DNA of 64,000 nt from Nonomuraea wenchangensis (GCF_900111685.1 NZ_FOHX01000013.1:142364-206363), one strand, 5' to 3'; positions 32,168 to 41,433 are shown, counted from the first letter of the stretch. Program-made: numbers and translations. The notes: a model not told the origin generated them from the sequence alone.

Positions 32168-34540
32168 TCATTCGAATCGGGCGTTGTCGGGCGCGGTCAC
32201 GCGCCTGAGCAGGGGCAGGCCGGCCAGGACGATCAGCAGCGCGGCCAGCAGCCCGCCGCCGACGGTCAGGAGGTAGCCGGCGCCGGGCAGCGCGGCGGGA
32301 GCGCTCTTGATCGCGAGCTGGTCGATCACCGGCCCGGCCACGCCGAAGCCGGCGGCCGCCGCCACCAGGGCGGCCAGCAGCACAGGGACGGCCGTCTCCA
32401 GCACCACCACCAGGGACAGGGTCCGCGTCGGGGTGCCGCTCAGCCGCAGCAGCGTGAACGGCTGCCTGCGCTCCACCACGCCCCCGGCGACCGCCACCAG
32501 CAGGCCGCACCCCGCCACCAGCAGGGTCAGCGCGACGATGGCCAGCGCGACGCGCTCCACCTGGTCCAGCAGCACCTCGCGGAACCGGGCGACCTCGGCG
32601 AACGTCAGCGGGGTCTCGGCGCTGCCGGAGCGGGCCACGTACGGGGTGAGCGAGGTGCGGATGCGCTCGCGGACGGCCGGGTCGTCGGCCCGGATGAGGA
32701 CCGCCGCCAGGGAGAGCCCGTCCGAGGCCGCCGCCCCGGCCTTCCCCGAGTCGGCGTCATTCCCGGAGCCGGAGCCGACGTCCTTCCCTGTGCCGGTGCC
32801 GGCGGGCGCGGACGGGCTGGTGGGGTCCACGATCGGCAGGTTGCGGTCGACCGACAGCAGGTTGTCGCTGGTCAGCAGCCGGTTGAAGTCGGCCGTGACC
32901 GCCCGCACGCCCGGCGCGCACGCGCCCAGCGCCGGGAAACGGGCCAGGTCGTCGCACGAGACCACGTGCCCGAGCATGAAGTCGAGCCGGCAGCCGGGCC
33001 CCGGGTCGCACGGCAGCGGCGCGGCGGGCGGGTCCTGGGTCGTGGTCCTGCGGTAGATCGGCAGCACGGTGACGCCCGGATGGGCGCCCACCTCGGCGAG
33101 CAGCTCGTCGGCCTCGCCCGGCGGCAGCGGCCGGCCGGGAGCGGCGTCGGCGTAGCCGAACGGGACGCGCATCACCTCGTTCAGCGTGCCGTCGCCCGCC
33201 GCCAGCTGGCCCGAGACGACGGCAGGGACGATCCCGGCGACGGCCGTGCCGATGAAGACCGCCAGCACGATCCCGTTCACCGACCGGAAGGCCGCCTTCG
33301 GTTCGGCCGCCAGCCGCCGGGCGGCCAGCAAGGTCGCCGCGCCCCGGGTGAGGCGGGCGGCCAGCCGCGCGGCCAGCATCGTCAGCCACGGCCCGGCCAC
33401 CATCAGACCGACCATGATCAGCGCCAGCCCTGCGTCGGCGAGCAGCGGGTCCGGCTCTCTGCCGCCGCCCGCGAACGCCGGGCCCGCGAACAGTCCCAGC
33501 CCCGCCAGCAGCGGCAGCACCCGCCACCAGCCCGGGGCGGAGGCCCGCGTCCTGCGGGCCGCGCCGAGCGGGGTGATCCGCACCCGGCGCAGCGACCACA
33601 CGGCGGCGGCCGCCGCGGCGAGCGGCACACCCGCGATCACGATCGCGTACTGCGGCGCGGTCGGCGTGACCACGTCGGGGAAGAAGCGCGAGCCGGTGAT
33701 GGCGACGCCGGCCAGCGCGGGCCGTACCGCCTGGAACAGCGCGACGCCGGCGAGCGCGCCCAGCAGCGCGCCGAGCGCCGCGTCCGCCGAGGCGATTGCG
33801 TTGATCTGGCGCGCGGTGGCGCCGGCCAGCCTGACGGCGGCGAAGCGGGCCTCGCGGCGGGCGGCGGCCAGGCGCGTGGCGGTGCCGACGAGGACGAGCA
33901 GCGGCACGATCAGGCCGATGGCGGCGATGCCGAAGCCGTGCTCGTACAGGGCCGTCAGGTCGTCGGCGGCCGGGTCCTGCGCGGCCGGGAAGGTGGCGAC
34001 GGTGTCGACGGCGACGGTGCCGGCCATGCCGGCCAGCTCGCCGGGGGTCCGGCCGACGACGGCGACCAGGTCGTCGGGGCCGGACAGCGCCGCCCGCCCG
34101 ACGAGGCCGGCGCGGGCGCCGGGGAAACGGTCGGCGAGCTGCTCGCGCGGCACGGCGGCCATCAGCTCGGCGAGCGCGGGCGAGACGTAGAAGCGTCCGG
34201 CCGCGGGCAGCGCCGGCACCCCGGGCACGGCAGGGGCGGGCGCGGCCGGGTCGAGGACGGCGACGTCGAGCCGTTCGATCGGGCGGCCGGCGTAGGAGTC
34301 CTGGCGGTGGTTCCACAGCGCCGCGCCCTGGGTGGCGCCCAGTGCCCAGCCCGCCGGTGCGGAGCCCGTCGTGCACTCCCAGCAGGGGCGCTCGGCGGTG
34401 ACGCGGAAGGCGTTGAACAGCGCCACCGTGGACAGCAGCACCGTGACCCCCATCGCGACGGCGGCGGCGACGAGCGCCAGCCGGACGGCCGCCTCCCTGC
34501 CGCCGCGCAGCGACAGCCGCAGGCCCAGCCAGAACGTCAT
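32168..34540 (-). CDS. FtsX-like ABC transporter permease
   Basis: 790 aa with two FtsX modules: an N-terminal helix (LRLSLRGGREAAVRLALVAA), a large extracytoplasmic domain, three helices in the middle (FGIAAIGLIVPLLVLVGTAT; VRLAGATARQINAIASADAA) and the repeat of the module at the C-terminus (VALAIVALTLLVAGCGLLVA; FTLLRLSGTPTRTLSLVVVL). Its ATG overlaps the ATPase stop (ATGA). This resembles the large actinomycete permeases of MacB/LolE-like exporters that move lipids or peptides out of the membrane or transmit signals. It lies 10 bp ahead of the acylase. Confidence 0.9.
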   Translation of the reverse strand: MTFWLGLRLSLRGGREAAVRLALVAAAVAMGVTVLLSTVALFNAFRVTAERPCWECTTGSAPAGWALGATQGAALWNHRQDSYAGRPIERLDVAVLDPAAPAPAVPGVPALPAAGRFYVSPALAELMAAVPREQLADRFPGARAGLVGRAALSGPDDLVAVVGRTPGELAGMAGTVAVDTVATFPAAQDPAADDLTALYEHGFGIAAIGLIVPLLVLVGTATRLAAARREARFAAVRLAGATARQINAIASADAALGALLGALAGVALFQAVRPALAGVAITGSRFFPDVVTPTAPQYAIVIAGVPLAAAAAAVWSLRRVRITPLGAARRTRASAPGWWRVLPLLAGLGLFAGPAFAGGGREPDPLLADAGLALIMVGLMVAGPWLTMLAARLAARLTRGAATLLAARRLAAEPKAAFRSVNGIVLAVFIGTAVAGIVPAVVSGQLAAGDGTLNEVMRVPFGYADAAPGRPLPPGEADELLAEVGAHPGVTVLPIYRRTTTQDPPAAPLPCDPGPGCRLDFMLGHVVSCDDLARFPALGACAPGVRAVTADFNRLLTSDNLLSVDRNLPIVDPTSPSAPAGTGTGKDVGSGSGNDADSGKAGAAASDGLSLAAVLIRADDPAVRERIRTSLTPYVARSGSAETPLTFAEVARFREVLLDQVERVALAIVALTLLVAGCGLLVAVAGGVVERRQPFTLLRLSGTPTRTLSLVVVLETAVPVLLAALVAAAAGFGVAGPVIDQLAIKSAPAALPGAGYLLTVGGGLLAALLIVLAGLPLLRRVTAPDNARFE

Positions 34541-35259
34541 CGCACGGCCTCGCCTGCGTACTCGTCGGCGTAGGGGTCGGTGACCTTGCCGTCGCGTACG
34601 ATGACCTCCCGGTCGGCGCAGGCGGCGACGCGGGAGTCGTGGGTCACCACGATCACGGTGACGCCCTCCTGGCGGGCCAGGCCGACGAGCAGGTCCATGA
34701 CCTTCTCGCCGGCGAGCGAGTCGAGCGCGCCGGTGGGCTCGTCCGCGAAGATCACTTTGGGGCGGGTCACCAGCGCGCGGGCGATCGCGACTCGCTGCGC
34801 CTGCCCTCCCGACAGCTCGCCGGTGCGCCGCTCGCCCAGGCCGTCCAGCTCCAGCCGCTCCAGCCAGCCGCGTGCCCGCTGGTAGGCGTGCCTGCGCCCG
34901 GTTCTGCCGAGCAGCAGCGGCAGGGCGACGTTGTCGGCCGCGGTGAGCTCCGGCACGAGCTGGCCGAACTGGAAGACGAAGCCGAACGCGGTGCGGCGCA
35001 GCCGTGACCGGCCGGCGTCGCCGAGGGTGTCCAGCCGGTGGCCGTCGAACCAGACCTGGCCGGTGTCGGGCGTGAAGATGCCGGCCAGGCAGTGCAGCAG
35101 GGTGGACTTGCCGGAGCCGGAGGGGCCCATGATCGCCAGGATCTCGCCCGCCGTCACCGACAGGCTCGCCTCGCGCAGCGCCGGAGTGCGGCCGTAGGAA
35201 CGGCTGATCGAGTCGGCCCGCAGCAGCGGGCCCGGCGCGGGTAGCGCGTCGATGGTCAT
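34537..35259 (-). CDS. ABC transporter ATP-binding protein
   Basis: 240 aa from MTIDALPAPGPLLRADSISR. Walker A: GPSGSGKST. Q-loop in FVFQFGQLVPELTAADNVAL. Signature: LSGGQAQRVAIARALV. Walker B: VIFADEPTGALDS. H-loop: VIVVTHDSRVA. The LolD/MacB subfamily is indicated by the ELTAADNVALPL and EPTGALDS motifs and by its FtsX-type partner. It overlaps PadR upstream and permease downstream by 4 bp each. Confidence 0.94.
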   Translation of the reverse strand: MTIDALPAPGPLLRADSISRSYGRTPALREASLSVTAGEILAIMGPSGSGKSTLLHCLAGIFTPDTGQVWFDGHRLDTLGDAGRSRLRRTAFGFVFQFGQLVPELTAADNVALPLLLGRTGRRHAYQRARGWLERLELDGLGERRTGELSGGQAQRVAIARALVTRPKVIFADEPTGALDSLAGEKVMDLLVGLARQEGVTVIVVTHDSRVAACADREVIVRDGKVTDPYADEYAGEAVR

Positions 35260-35783
35260 GCGCGGCGCACCGTCTCCGCCAGTGCGCCCAGCCGGGCCGT
35301 GGTCACGTCGATCCAGCGCAGGTCGGCCTCCAGGTGGAACAGGGCGTGGTCGGCCAGCAGGGCGTCCACCAGGACGCCGCCGCGTTTGACCTCCGACAGC
35401 TCGCGCATGCGCCGCATGTGCGTGGCGCGCTGCAGGTCGAGGTAGCGCTGGGCGTCGTGGCCCAGCATCAGCGCCAGCACGACCTTGGTGAACAGCACCG
35501 TCTGCAGGAACGGCTCGGCCGCGACCGGTTCGGTCAGCCACGACTCCACCTCCTGCTTGCCGAGCGGGGTGAGGGAGTAGCGCTTGCGGTCGGGGCCCTC
35601 GCCCGGCTCGCTCCGGCCGGCGGTGACCTTGCCGTCGCGGGCCAGGCGGGCGAGCGTCGAGTAGACCTGCCCGAAGGGGAGCGGCTTGCCTCGGCCGAAG
35701 TAGGTGTCGTAGGCGCGTTTGAGGTCGTAGCCGTAGCTGGGCTCGCGGTCCAGGAGGCCGAGGAGGGCCAAGGGGACTGTCAT
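35256..35783 (-). CDS. PadR-family regulator
   Basis: 175 aa. The winged helix: LALLGLLDREPSYGYDLKRA, KPLPFGQVYSTLARLARDGK, VTAGRSEPGEGPDRKRYSLT, with TPLGKQEVESWL. The C-terminal PadR dimerisation helices follow (LFTKVVLALMLGHDAQRYLD). It is the first gene of a four-gene operon controlling an ABC exporter and an acylase, and probably represses its own promoter. Confidence 0.93.
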   Translation of the reverse strand: MTVPLALLGLLDREPSYGYDLKRAYDTYFGRGKPLPFGQVYSTLARLARDGKVTAGRSEPGEGPDRKRYSLTPLGKQEVESWLTEPVAAEPFLQTVLFTKVVLALMLGHDAQRYLDLQRATHMRRMRELSEVKRGGVLVDALLADHALFHLEADLRWIDVTTARLGALAETVRRA

Positions 35784-35792
35784 GGCCGCCGA

Positions 35793-35812
35793 CTATACAC
35801 CAGGGGTATACA
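35793..35812 (-). promoter_or_regulatory. Candidate PadR operator
   Basis: An A/T-richer patch 10 bp upstream of the PadR start contains ATAC-ACCAGGG-GTAT, an imperfect dyad with ATAC/GTAT ends as seen in many PadR sites. No second copy seen. Confidence 0.45.
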
Positions 35813-35913
35813 CGCGGCGCATACGCCGGAGTGGGGTGATCGTCGCGGATGCGAACCATGTCGGGCCTGCCGGCATCGAATCACGCGACATCACAGATCG
35901 ACCGGGGAGAACG

Positions 35914-38900
35914 ATGGCGACCGCACTGCTCGACGGGGACCCGCAGCGGCTCGGGCCGTACTGGCTGGCGGGGCGGCGATCGTCAGCGAGTACGTCGAAG
36001 GGCCCAGCCTCCGCCAGGTCGTCGCCGACGGCCGCCGCTTCGCCGAAGGCGACCTGCACCGCCTGGCCACCGCCATCGCCACCGCCCTGACCGCCGTGCA
36101 CGACGCGGGCGTCATCCACCGCGACCTCAAACCGGACAACGTGCTGCTCGGCCCCGACGGCCCGCGCGTGATCGACTTCGGCATCTCGCGGACGGCGGAG
36201 ATGTCGCTCACCGAGACCGGCCTGATCACGGGCACGCCCACGTACATGGCGCCCGAGGTGTTCACCGGGCAACGCGCCGGCGCGCCCGCGGACGTGTTCG
36301 CCTGGGGCGGCATCGTGCTGTTCGCCGCCACCGGCGTCGACCCCTTCCAGGCCGAGAGCCTGGGCGGCGTCATGCACCGGGTGCTGTCGGCCAGCCCCGA
36401 CCTCGGCGTGCTGCCCCGGCAGCTGCAGCCGCTGGTGGCCGCCGCGCTGGCCAAGGATCCGCTCGACCGGCCCACCTCACGCGAGCTCCTGCTCGCCCTG
36501 GTCAGCGGCGGCGGGCGGCTGGACATGGCGCGGCTGCTGGCCGAGGGCGGGCGCGCCGCCACCCACATCGCGGTGCGGGCCGACGACCCGGCGCTCGGCA
36601 CGCTGGCCGAGCAGGCGTACGGGATGCTCGCGCCGGTGGAGCGCGGGCTGGTCGCCGAGGTGTTCCTGCGGCTGGTCACCGTGGACGAGCAGGACGAGCT
36701 GACCGTGCGGCGGGCCGCCGAGCCCGAACTGCTCGGCGGCCGGGCACCGCACGAGGTCGAGGCCGTCGAGCGGATCCTGACGGTGTTCGCGTACCTGCTG
36801 GTCAGGAAGGGCGCGGAGGTCTGGCTGGCCCGGCCGGCGCTGCCGCACGCCTGGCCCAGGTACCGGCACTGGATCGACGCCAACCGCGACGGGCTGGCCG
36901 CGCACCGCGACATCCTCACCGCGGCCCGCCGCTGGCAGGCCGCCGGCCGGCGCGACGGCGACCTGTTCCGCGGCAGCAGCCTCGACGACGCCCTGCGCTG
37001 GGCCGCCAACCGCCGGCGCGACATCACCCTGTCCCCGCTGGAGCGGGACTTCCTGCAGGCGAGCGCCGACCTGGCCGCGCGCAGCGCCAAGCGGGCCCGG
37101 CTGGTCTCGCTCAGCCTCGGCGGACTGCTGGTGATCTCGCTGGCCGCCGGCGGGCTGGCCGTGCAGCAGGGCGTCGTCGCCGACCGGCGCGCGGAGGAGA
37201 TCGCGGCCTCGCTCAGCCGGTCGGAGGCGGTCCGGCTGGCCGGGCTCGCCCAACGGGAACGCATCACCGACCCCCGGCTCGCCACGCGGCTCAGCGTCGC
37301 GGCGTGGAGCCTGGACCACACCCCGCTGACCAGGGAGGCGCTGATGACCGCCCTGGCCGGGCGCGAGTCGGCGGCGTTCACCGACCCGGCCCGCACCGCC
37401 GACACGGTACGCGCGCTCGGCGCCGACGGGAGCAGCCTGGCCGGCGTGACCGGCGACGCCGCCCAGGTGTGGGACGTACGCACCGGCAGGCAGGCCGGCG
37501 GCGTCACCCGGCTGGGGCTGGCGGGGGACCAGGTCGTCGCCGTGGCGCCGGCGTCCTCGCGCCGCACGCTCGCCGTCCTGACCGACCGCCGCGTACGCGC
37601 CTATGACCTCGCCACCGGCAAGGCGATCAGGACGTGGACCTTCGCCCGCCCGCTCGACCTGGTCAACAGCTGGGCGGAGCTCGCGCACGCCGACGACCGG
37701 ACGGTGACGATCCGCCGCCCCGGCGCCGTCCTGCGGTGGGACCTGCGGACCGGCGGGCGCACCCGGCTGCCCGCCGCCGACGTGGCCAGCGCGGACGGCG
37801 AATGGCGGGCGCAGCGGGGAGACCAAGCAGTCCGCCTGACCCGTGCCGGGAACGCCTCCGTCGACCTCGGACTCAAGGACGGCGCCGGCGGCCAGGGCAC
37901 CTGGAACGGGGGCCGGGTGACGGTCAGCGGTGACGGCACGTTGGCCGCCTCGGTCAACGGCGAGCAGATCCAGTTCTGGCGCATGGCCGACGCCCAGCTT
38001 CTCACCACCGTGCCGCTGCTCGGCAACCCCGGCGGAGAGGAACCCCAGGGCGGCTTCGACGGCCGTACCTTCCGCTACCTGGTGGAGGACCGGGTCTTCT
38101 CCATCGACGTCAGCGACCTCGCCCTCACCCCGGCGCGCACGACGATCAACTTCGGCCGGCTGAGCCCGGACGGCCGCCTGCTGGCGTCCCAGACCGGCGA
38201 GGTGACCCGGCTGCGCCCCGCCACCGCCGGGGCGGCGGGAGAACCGCTGCCCGCATCCGACGACGTCTTCTTCAGCCAGGACGGCAGGCTGCTGGCCGCC
38301 GCCGGCGACGACCGGGCGCGGATCGTGGACGCCGCCACGCGGGCCGTCCTCGGCACCGTCACTCCCCACCCGCGCGGCATGGACATCCTCACCGCGGCCT
38401 TCAGCCCGGACCGGGCCCGCCTGGCGCTCGTCCTGCGCAGCCCCGACGACGGACGCGCCGCGGTCGAGCACGCCGTCCAGGTGTGGGACTGGAAGGCCCG
38501 GCGCAGGCTCTGGACCACCACGCTGCCGGAGACCAACGACGTGGCCTTCTCTCCCGACGGCGCGCTGCTGGCGGTGGCCGGCGCCGGCCAGCGCCTGCTC
38601 GACGCCGCCACCGGCCGGCCGGCGGCCGCGCCGTTCGCCGCCACCGGACGCGACACCCTCGGAGCCCGGATCTTCTTCCTGCACAGCGGCAAGGGCGTCG
38701 TGGTCCTGGACTCCCGGGGCCGCCTGACGCTGTGGAGCACCACCGGCGAACGCCTCGGCCCGGTCTTCCACGAGAAGTCCGGCGAGCCGTCCGTCGCCGC
38801 CTACTCCCCGCGCGACGACCTCGTCGCCCTCGGCGTCGGCGAAGGCAGGGTACGGCTCGTCGACCCGGCCACGGGCACGAGCCTCGGCATCCTGCGCGAC

Positions 38901-39134
38901 ACCGCCGGAGGACAGGACCCCGGCACCGGGCAGCTCCAGTCGATCGCCTTCACCGCCGACGGCGCCGCCGTCCTGACCCTCGGGCCGAACGGCGCCGTCC
39001 ACACCCACGCCATCGCACCGGCCGCCGTCGTCAAGGCGCTGTGCCGGCGGTCGGGCGGCCCGCTGACCGCCGCCGAGTGGAAGATCCACGTCCCGGCGCT
39101 CCCCTACCGCGACGGCTGCGGGCCGACCGGCTGA
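35914..39134 (+). pseudogene. Ser/Thr kinase-WD40 protein with deleted kinase N-lobe
   Basis: From the ATG at 35914 the expected opening is read (MATALLDGDPQRLGPYWLAG), but it jumps straight to IVSEYVEGPSLRQVVADGR in a different frame. The Gly-loop, the ATP-binding Lys and the C-helix (about 70 codons) are missing, and the frame is lost. The rest is intact: HRDLKPDNVLL, DFGISR, GTPTYMAPE, ADVFAWGGIV, then a helical region, a transmembrane helix (LVSLSLGGLLVISLAAGGLA), and a WD40-like beta-propeller to the C-terminus (QVWDVRTG, QVWDWKARRRLW). I see no start codon giving the kinase C-lobe a plausible N-terminus, so it is most likely a pseudogene. Confidence 0.75.
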
Positions 39135-39153
39135 CGCCGGCGCCCGCCCAGGG

Positions 39154-39486
39154 TCAGGGTGTCTTGACGACCGTCAGGAGGGCGGCGGAGTCCTCGACGG
39201 CCTCGAGGCCGTGCCGGGCGGGCGGGACGACGAGGAGATGCCCCGTCGTGCCCTCCCACGAGTCGTCTCCGCTGGTCAGCCGCACCCGTCCGCTCAGCAC
39301 GAGCAACGTCGCCTCGCCGGGGTTCTCGTGCTCGGCCAGACTGGTGCCGGCGCGCAGCGTGATGAGGGTCTGCCGCAGGAGGTGCTCGTGGCCGCCGTAG
39401 ACGGTCTCGGCGCTGCGGCCGGTGGAGGAGGCCGCCGCGCGTTCGAGGTGCTCGCGCGCCTTGGCGTCAAGGGACATCTTCTGCAT
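39154..39486 (-). CDS. Small cupin-domain protein
   Basis: 110 aa; either MQKMSLDAKAREH or the internal MSLDAK is the start. One beta-barrel: LITLRAGTSLAEHENPGEAT, LLVLSGRVRLTSGDDSWEGT, LLVVPPARHGLEAVEDSAAL. Metal ligands: His/Glu in AEHENPGEA and the later His in PARHGLEA. Similar single-domain cupins bind metals or quench reactive species. It overlaps the 3' end of the DUF488 gene by 20 bp, so the two are co-translated. Confidence 0.85.
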   Translation of the reverse strand: MQKMSLDAKAREHLERAAASSTGRSAETVYGGHEHLLRQTLITLRAGTSLAEHENPGEATLLVLSGRVRLTSGDDSWEGTTGHLLVVPPARHGLEAVEDSAALLTVVKTP

Positions 39487-39874
39487 GAGACGTGTCTGCC
39501 CTTCCTGTGTCGGACCGCTTGCCTGACAACCACTCGGCGAGGACGGCGGCCTGGCTGTGGTCCACGTCCTTGGTGGCGGTCAGCAGCGTGAGCCGGTCCT
39601 GGGAGGCCAGCTCACGCAGATGATCCGCGGCCGGCCGGTGTCCGTCGTCCCGCAGTTCGTCAAGATAGCGGCGGCGGAACTCGGGGAACCGGCCGGGGTC
39701 GTGGCTGTACCACTTGCGCAGTTCGCTCGAGGGGGCCACCTCGCGCAGCCACTCGTCCAGGTGCGCGTCCTCCTTGCGCATGCCCCGCGGCCAGACGCGG
39801 TCCACCAGCACCCGCCTGCCGTCCTCGGGCGAGGACTCCTCGTAGATCCTGCGGTACATGACGTCCTTGCTCAT
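39467..39874 (-). CDS. DUF488 family protein
   Basis: 135 aa from MSKDVMYRRIYEESSPEDGR. DUF488 signature: RRVLVDRVWPRGMRKEDAHL, DEWLREVAPSSELRKWYSHD, RFPEFRRRYLDELR and LLTATKDVDHSQAAVLAEWL. The WPRG and ATKD blocks are characteristic; biochemical function unknown. First gene of a two-gene unit with the cupin. Confidence 0.92.
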   Translation of the reverse strand: MSKDVMYRRIYEESSPEDGRRVLVDRVWPRGMRKEDAHLDEWLREVAPSSELRKWYSHDPGRFPEFRRRYLDELRDDGHRPAADHLRELASQDRLTLLTATKDVDHSQAAVLAEWLSGKRSDTGRADTSHAEDVP

Positions 39875-39953
39875 GGCAGTGCCTCCCACTGGCTGCATCT
39901 GTATGACTGCCCTTGGGGTCGGACGCCGAACCGGCCGGGGACCGCGGCGGCCC

Positions 39954-40394
39954 TCAGGGCTGCAGGTCCGTCACCCCCCTGCCGGTCGCGAGGTCGAACG
40001 GCACCGAGACCTGGTCGTGCACGATCAGCCACTCGCCGTCGATCCTGCTGAAGCAGAAGGTGGCCCGCACCCACATGCCGCCCGTCGCCGCCCCGCCCGG
40101 CAGCGTGCCGCTGAGCCTGCCGAAGCCGTGCCCGAACGCGACGCCGTCGCCGACGGTGAGGGTCAGGTCGCGCAGCTCGTACGTCACCTTCTCGAAGACC
40201 GCGAACACCTTCGCCCAGTTGCGCAGCTTCGCCGCCACGCCCACGTGCGCGAGCGGCGGTTCGACGTCGAAGGAGACGACGCCGGGCGCGTAGGCCCGTT
40301 CCAGGGCCCCCAGGTCCTTGGCCTCGATCCCCTCCACCAGCGTCTCGATCCGCCGCCGGATTGCCGTTTCGCCGCTCTCGTCCCGCATGGTCAT
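39954..40394 (-). CDS. SnoaL/NTF2-like (DUF4440-type) protein
   Basis: 146 aa. A cone-shaped NTF2 fold: IRRRIETLVEGIEAKDLGAL, ERAYAPGVVSFDVEPPLAHV, then AFGHGFGRLSGT and ATFCFSRIDGEWLIVHDQVS. Small ligand-binding enzymes or binding proteins of this type (ketosteroid-isomerase-like) occur widely. The conserved His of VHDQVS and Asp of SFDVEP may line the pocket. It lies between MarR and DUF488 on the same strand. Confidence 0.85.
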   Translation of the reverse strand: MTMRDESGETAIRRRIETLVEGIEAKDLGALERAYAPGVVSFDVEPPLAHVGVAAKLRNWAKVFAVFEKVTYELRDLTLTVGDGVAFGHGFGRLSGTLPGGAATGGMWVRATFCFSRIDGEWLIVHDQVSVPFDLATGRGVTDLQP

Positions 40395-40452
40395 CGTCTC
40401 TCCATTCCATCGGCTGCCTTTTCCTCGTACGACGAAACGGCGCCGCGGAAGG

Positions 40453-40908
40453 TCAGGCCGGCGTCCCCGGGGAGGCGCCGAGCGCCGTCAGGGCGGCGGC
40501 CAGCCGCGGGTCGGCCTGCCCCGCCTCCTCCAGGGCGGCCGCCAGCGTCTCCTCGTAGGTGCGGCCGGCCTCGGCGTGCCGGGCCCGGCCGGTCTCGGTG
40601 ATGACCGTGTAGACGCCGCGCCTGTCGTCCGGGCACAGATCCCGGTAGGCGAAGTCCGCCGCGTTGAGCCGCGCCACCAGGCGGGTCACCGAGCTCTGGT
40701 TGAGCCCGACCTTGTCGGCCAGCTCCTGCATGCGCAGCTCGCCGGCGGGCGAGGCGGCGAGGTGGCCGAGCGCGCGGAACTCCGACAGGCCGATGCCGTG
40801 CCTGCGCTGCAACGCGGCGGCGAGCCTGCTCTCCACGCGGGCGTGCAGCAGGAGAACGCGCTGCCAGGCGGCGGCGGCGTCGGAAACGGGCGCTGAGGTG
40901 GTGGCCAT
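40453..40908 (-). CDS. MarR-family regulator
   Basis: 151 aa from MATTSAPVSDAAAAWQRVLL with AGAGG ahead; an upstream in-frame start at 40947 runs into the operator. Winged helix: LSEFRALGHLAASPAGELRM, QELADKVGLNQSSVTRLVAR, LNAADFAYRDLCPDDRRGVY with TVITETGR wing. It is divergent from the SMR pump at 41013; two inverted sites occupy the shared promoter. Confidence 0.93.
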   Translation of the reverse strand: MATTSAPVSDAAAAWQRVLLLHARVESRLAAALQRRHGIGLSEFRALGHLAASPAGELRMQELADKVGLNQSSVTRLVARLNAADFAYRDLCPDDRRGVYTVITETGRARHAEAGRTYEETLAAALEEAGQADPRLAAALTALGASPGTPA

Positions 40909-40947
40909 GGGACCTCTCGCTTCGGGAGACCGGCTTGACACGAGCAT

Positions 40948-40995
40948 ACATGTACATGCAACATCCTTCCCGGCAGATCACTTGCACGTACATAC
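40948..40995. promoter_or_regulatory. Paired inverted MarR sites between marR and SMR gene
   Basis: ACATGTACATGCAA (40948-40961) and its near-exact reverse complement TTGCACGTACATAC (40982-40995) face each other across 20 bp. Each half contains a TGTACAT/CGTACAT core. The symmetry fits one MarR dimer at each divergent promoter. Both genes' expected -10 regions fall here. Confidence 0.7.
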
Positions 40996-41012
40996 AAATA
41001 GAAGCTCGTCCT

Positions 41013-41333
41013 ATGGCCTGGATCCACCTGCTCATCGCGGCTGCCTTCGAGGTCGTCTTCGCCCTCGGCACCAACGCCACCGAAGGATTCACCCGGCTCT
41101 GGCCGTCCCTGCTCACGGCCGCCGCCGCGGCCGGCGGGATCTTCTTCCTGAGCCTGGCGCTCAGGACGCTGGACGTCGGCGTCGGCTACACCGTCTGGAC
41201 CGGCATCGGCTCCATCGGCACCGTCGTCCTCGGCGCCCTCCTCTACAAGGAGAAGATCACGCTCGCCAAGCTGGGCTCGTTCGCCGCCATCATCGGCGGC
41301 GTCGTGCTCCTGAAGGTCGCGGCGGGGATCTGA
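41013..41333 (+). CDS. SMR-family efflux subunit
   Basis: 106 aa with four transmembrane helices. Essential Glu13 is present (LLIAAAFEVVFALGTNATEG). Helix 3 reads VGYTVWTGIGSIGTVVLGAL. It starts MAW, like the SMR at 8425. FEVVFALGTNATEG, with TE after the helix, recalls the guanidinium-exporter (Gdx/SugE) branch more than EmrE, but I cannot settle this by eye. Controlled by the divergent MarR. Confidence 0.92.
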   Translation: MAWIHLLIAAAFEVVFALGTNATEGFTRLWPSLLTAAAAAGGIFFLSLALRTLDVGVGYTVWTGIGSIGTVVLGALLYKEKITLAKLGSFAAIIGGVVLLKVAAGI

Positions 41334-41380
41334 CCGGCCCCAGGCCCCAGGCGCGGGGTCCGGGCGCGGGACAGGTTAAG

Positions 41381-41416
41381 CTACAGGTGTAGGAAAACTT
41401 GCACCTGTAGTTTTTT
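41381..41416 (+). promoter_or_regulatory. Inverted repeat with T6: terminator and/or TetR operator
   Basis: CTACAGGTG (41381-41389) and CACCTGTAG (41402-41410) are perfect 9-bp arms around a 12-nt loop, followed directly by TTTTTT. Shape fits an intrinsic terminator for the SMR gene (stop 47 bp upstream). But it also lies 17-52 bp before the TetR start, and its left arm contains its own dyad CTAC-AGGT-GTAG, so it may be two TetR half-sites. Confidence 0.65.
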
Positions 41417-41433
41417 CGTGAGGACGGCGTGCC

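Noticed and set aside
36477..39089. 870-codon minus-strand frame
   Set aside because: Mirror image of the kinase-WD40 gene; no conserved feature.
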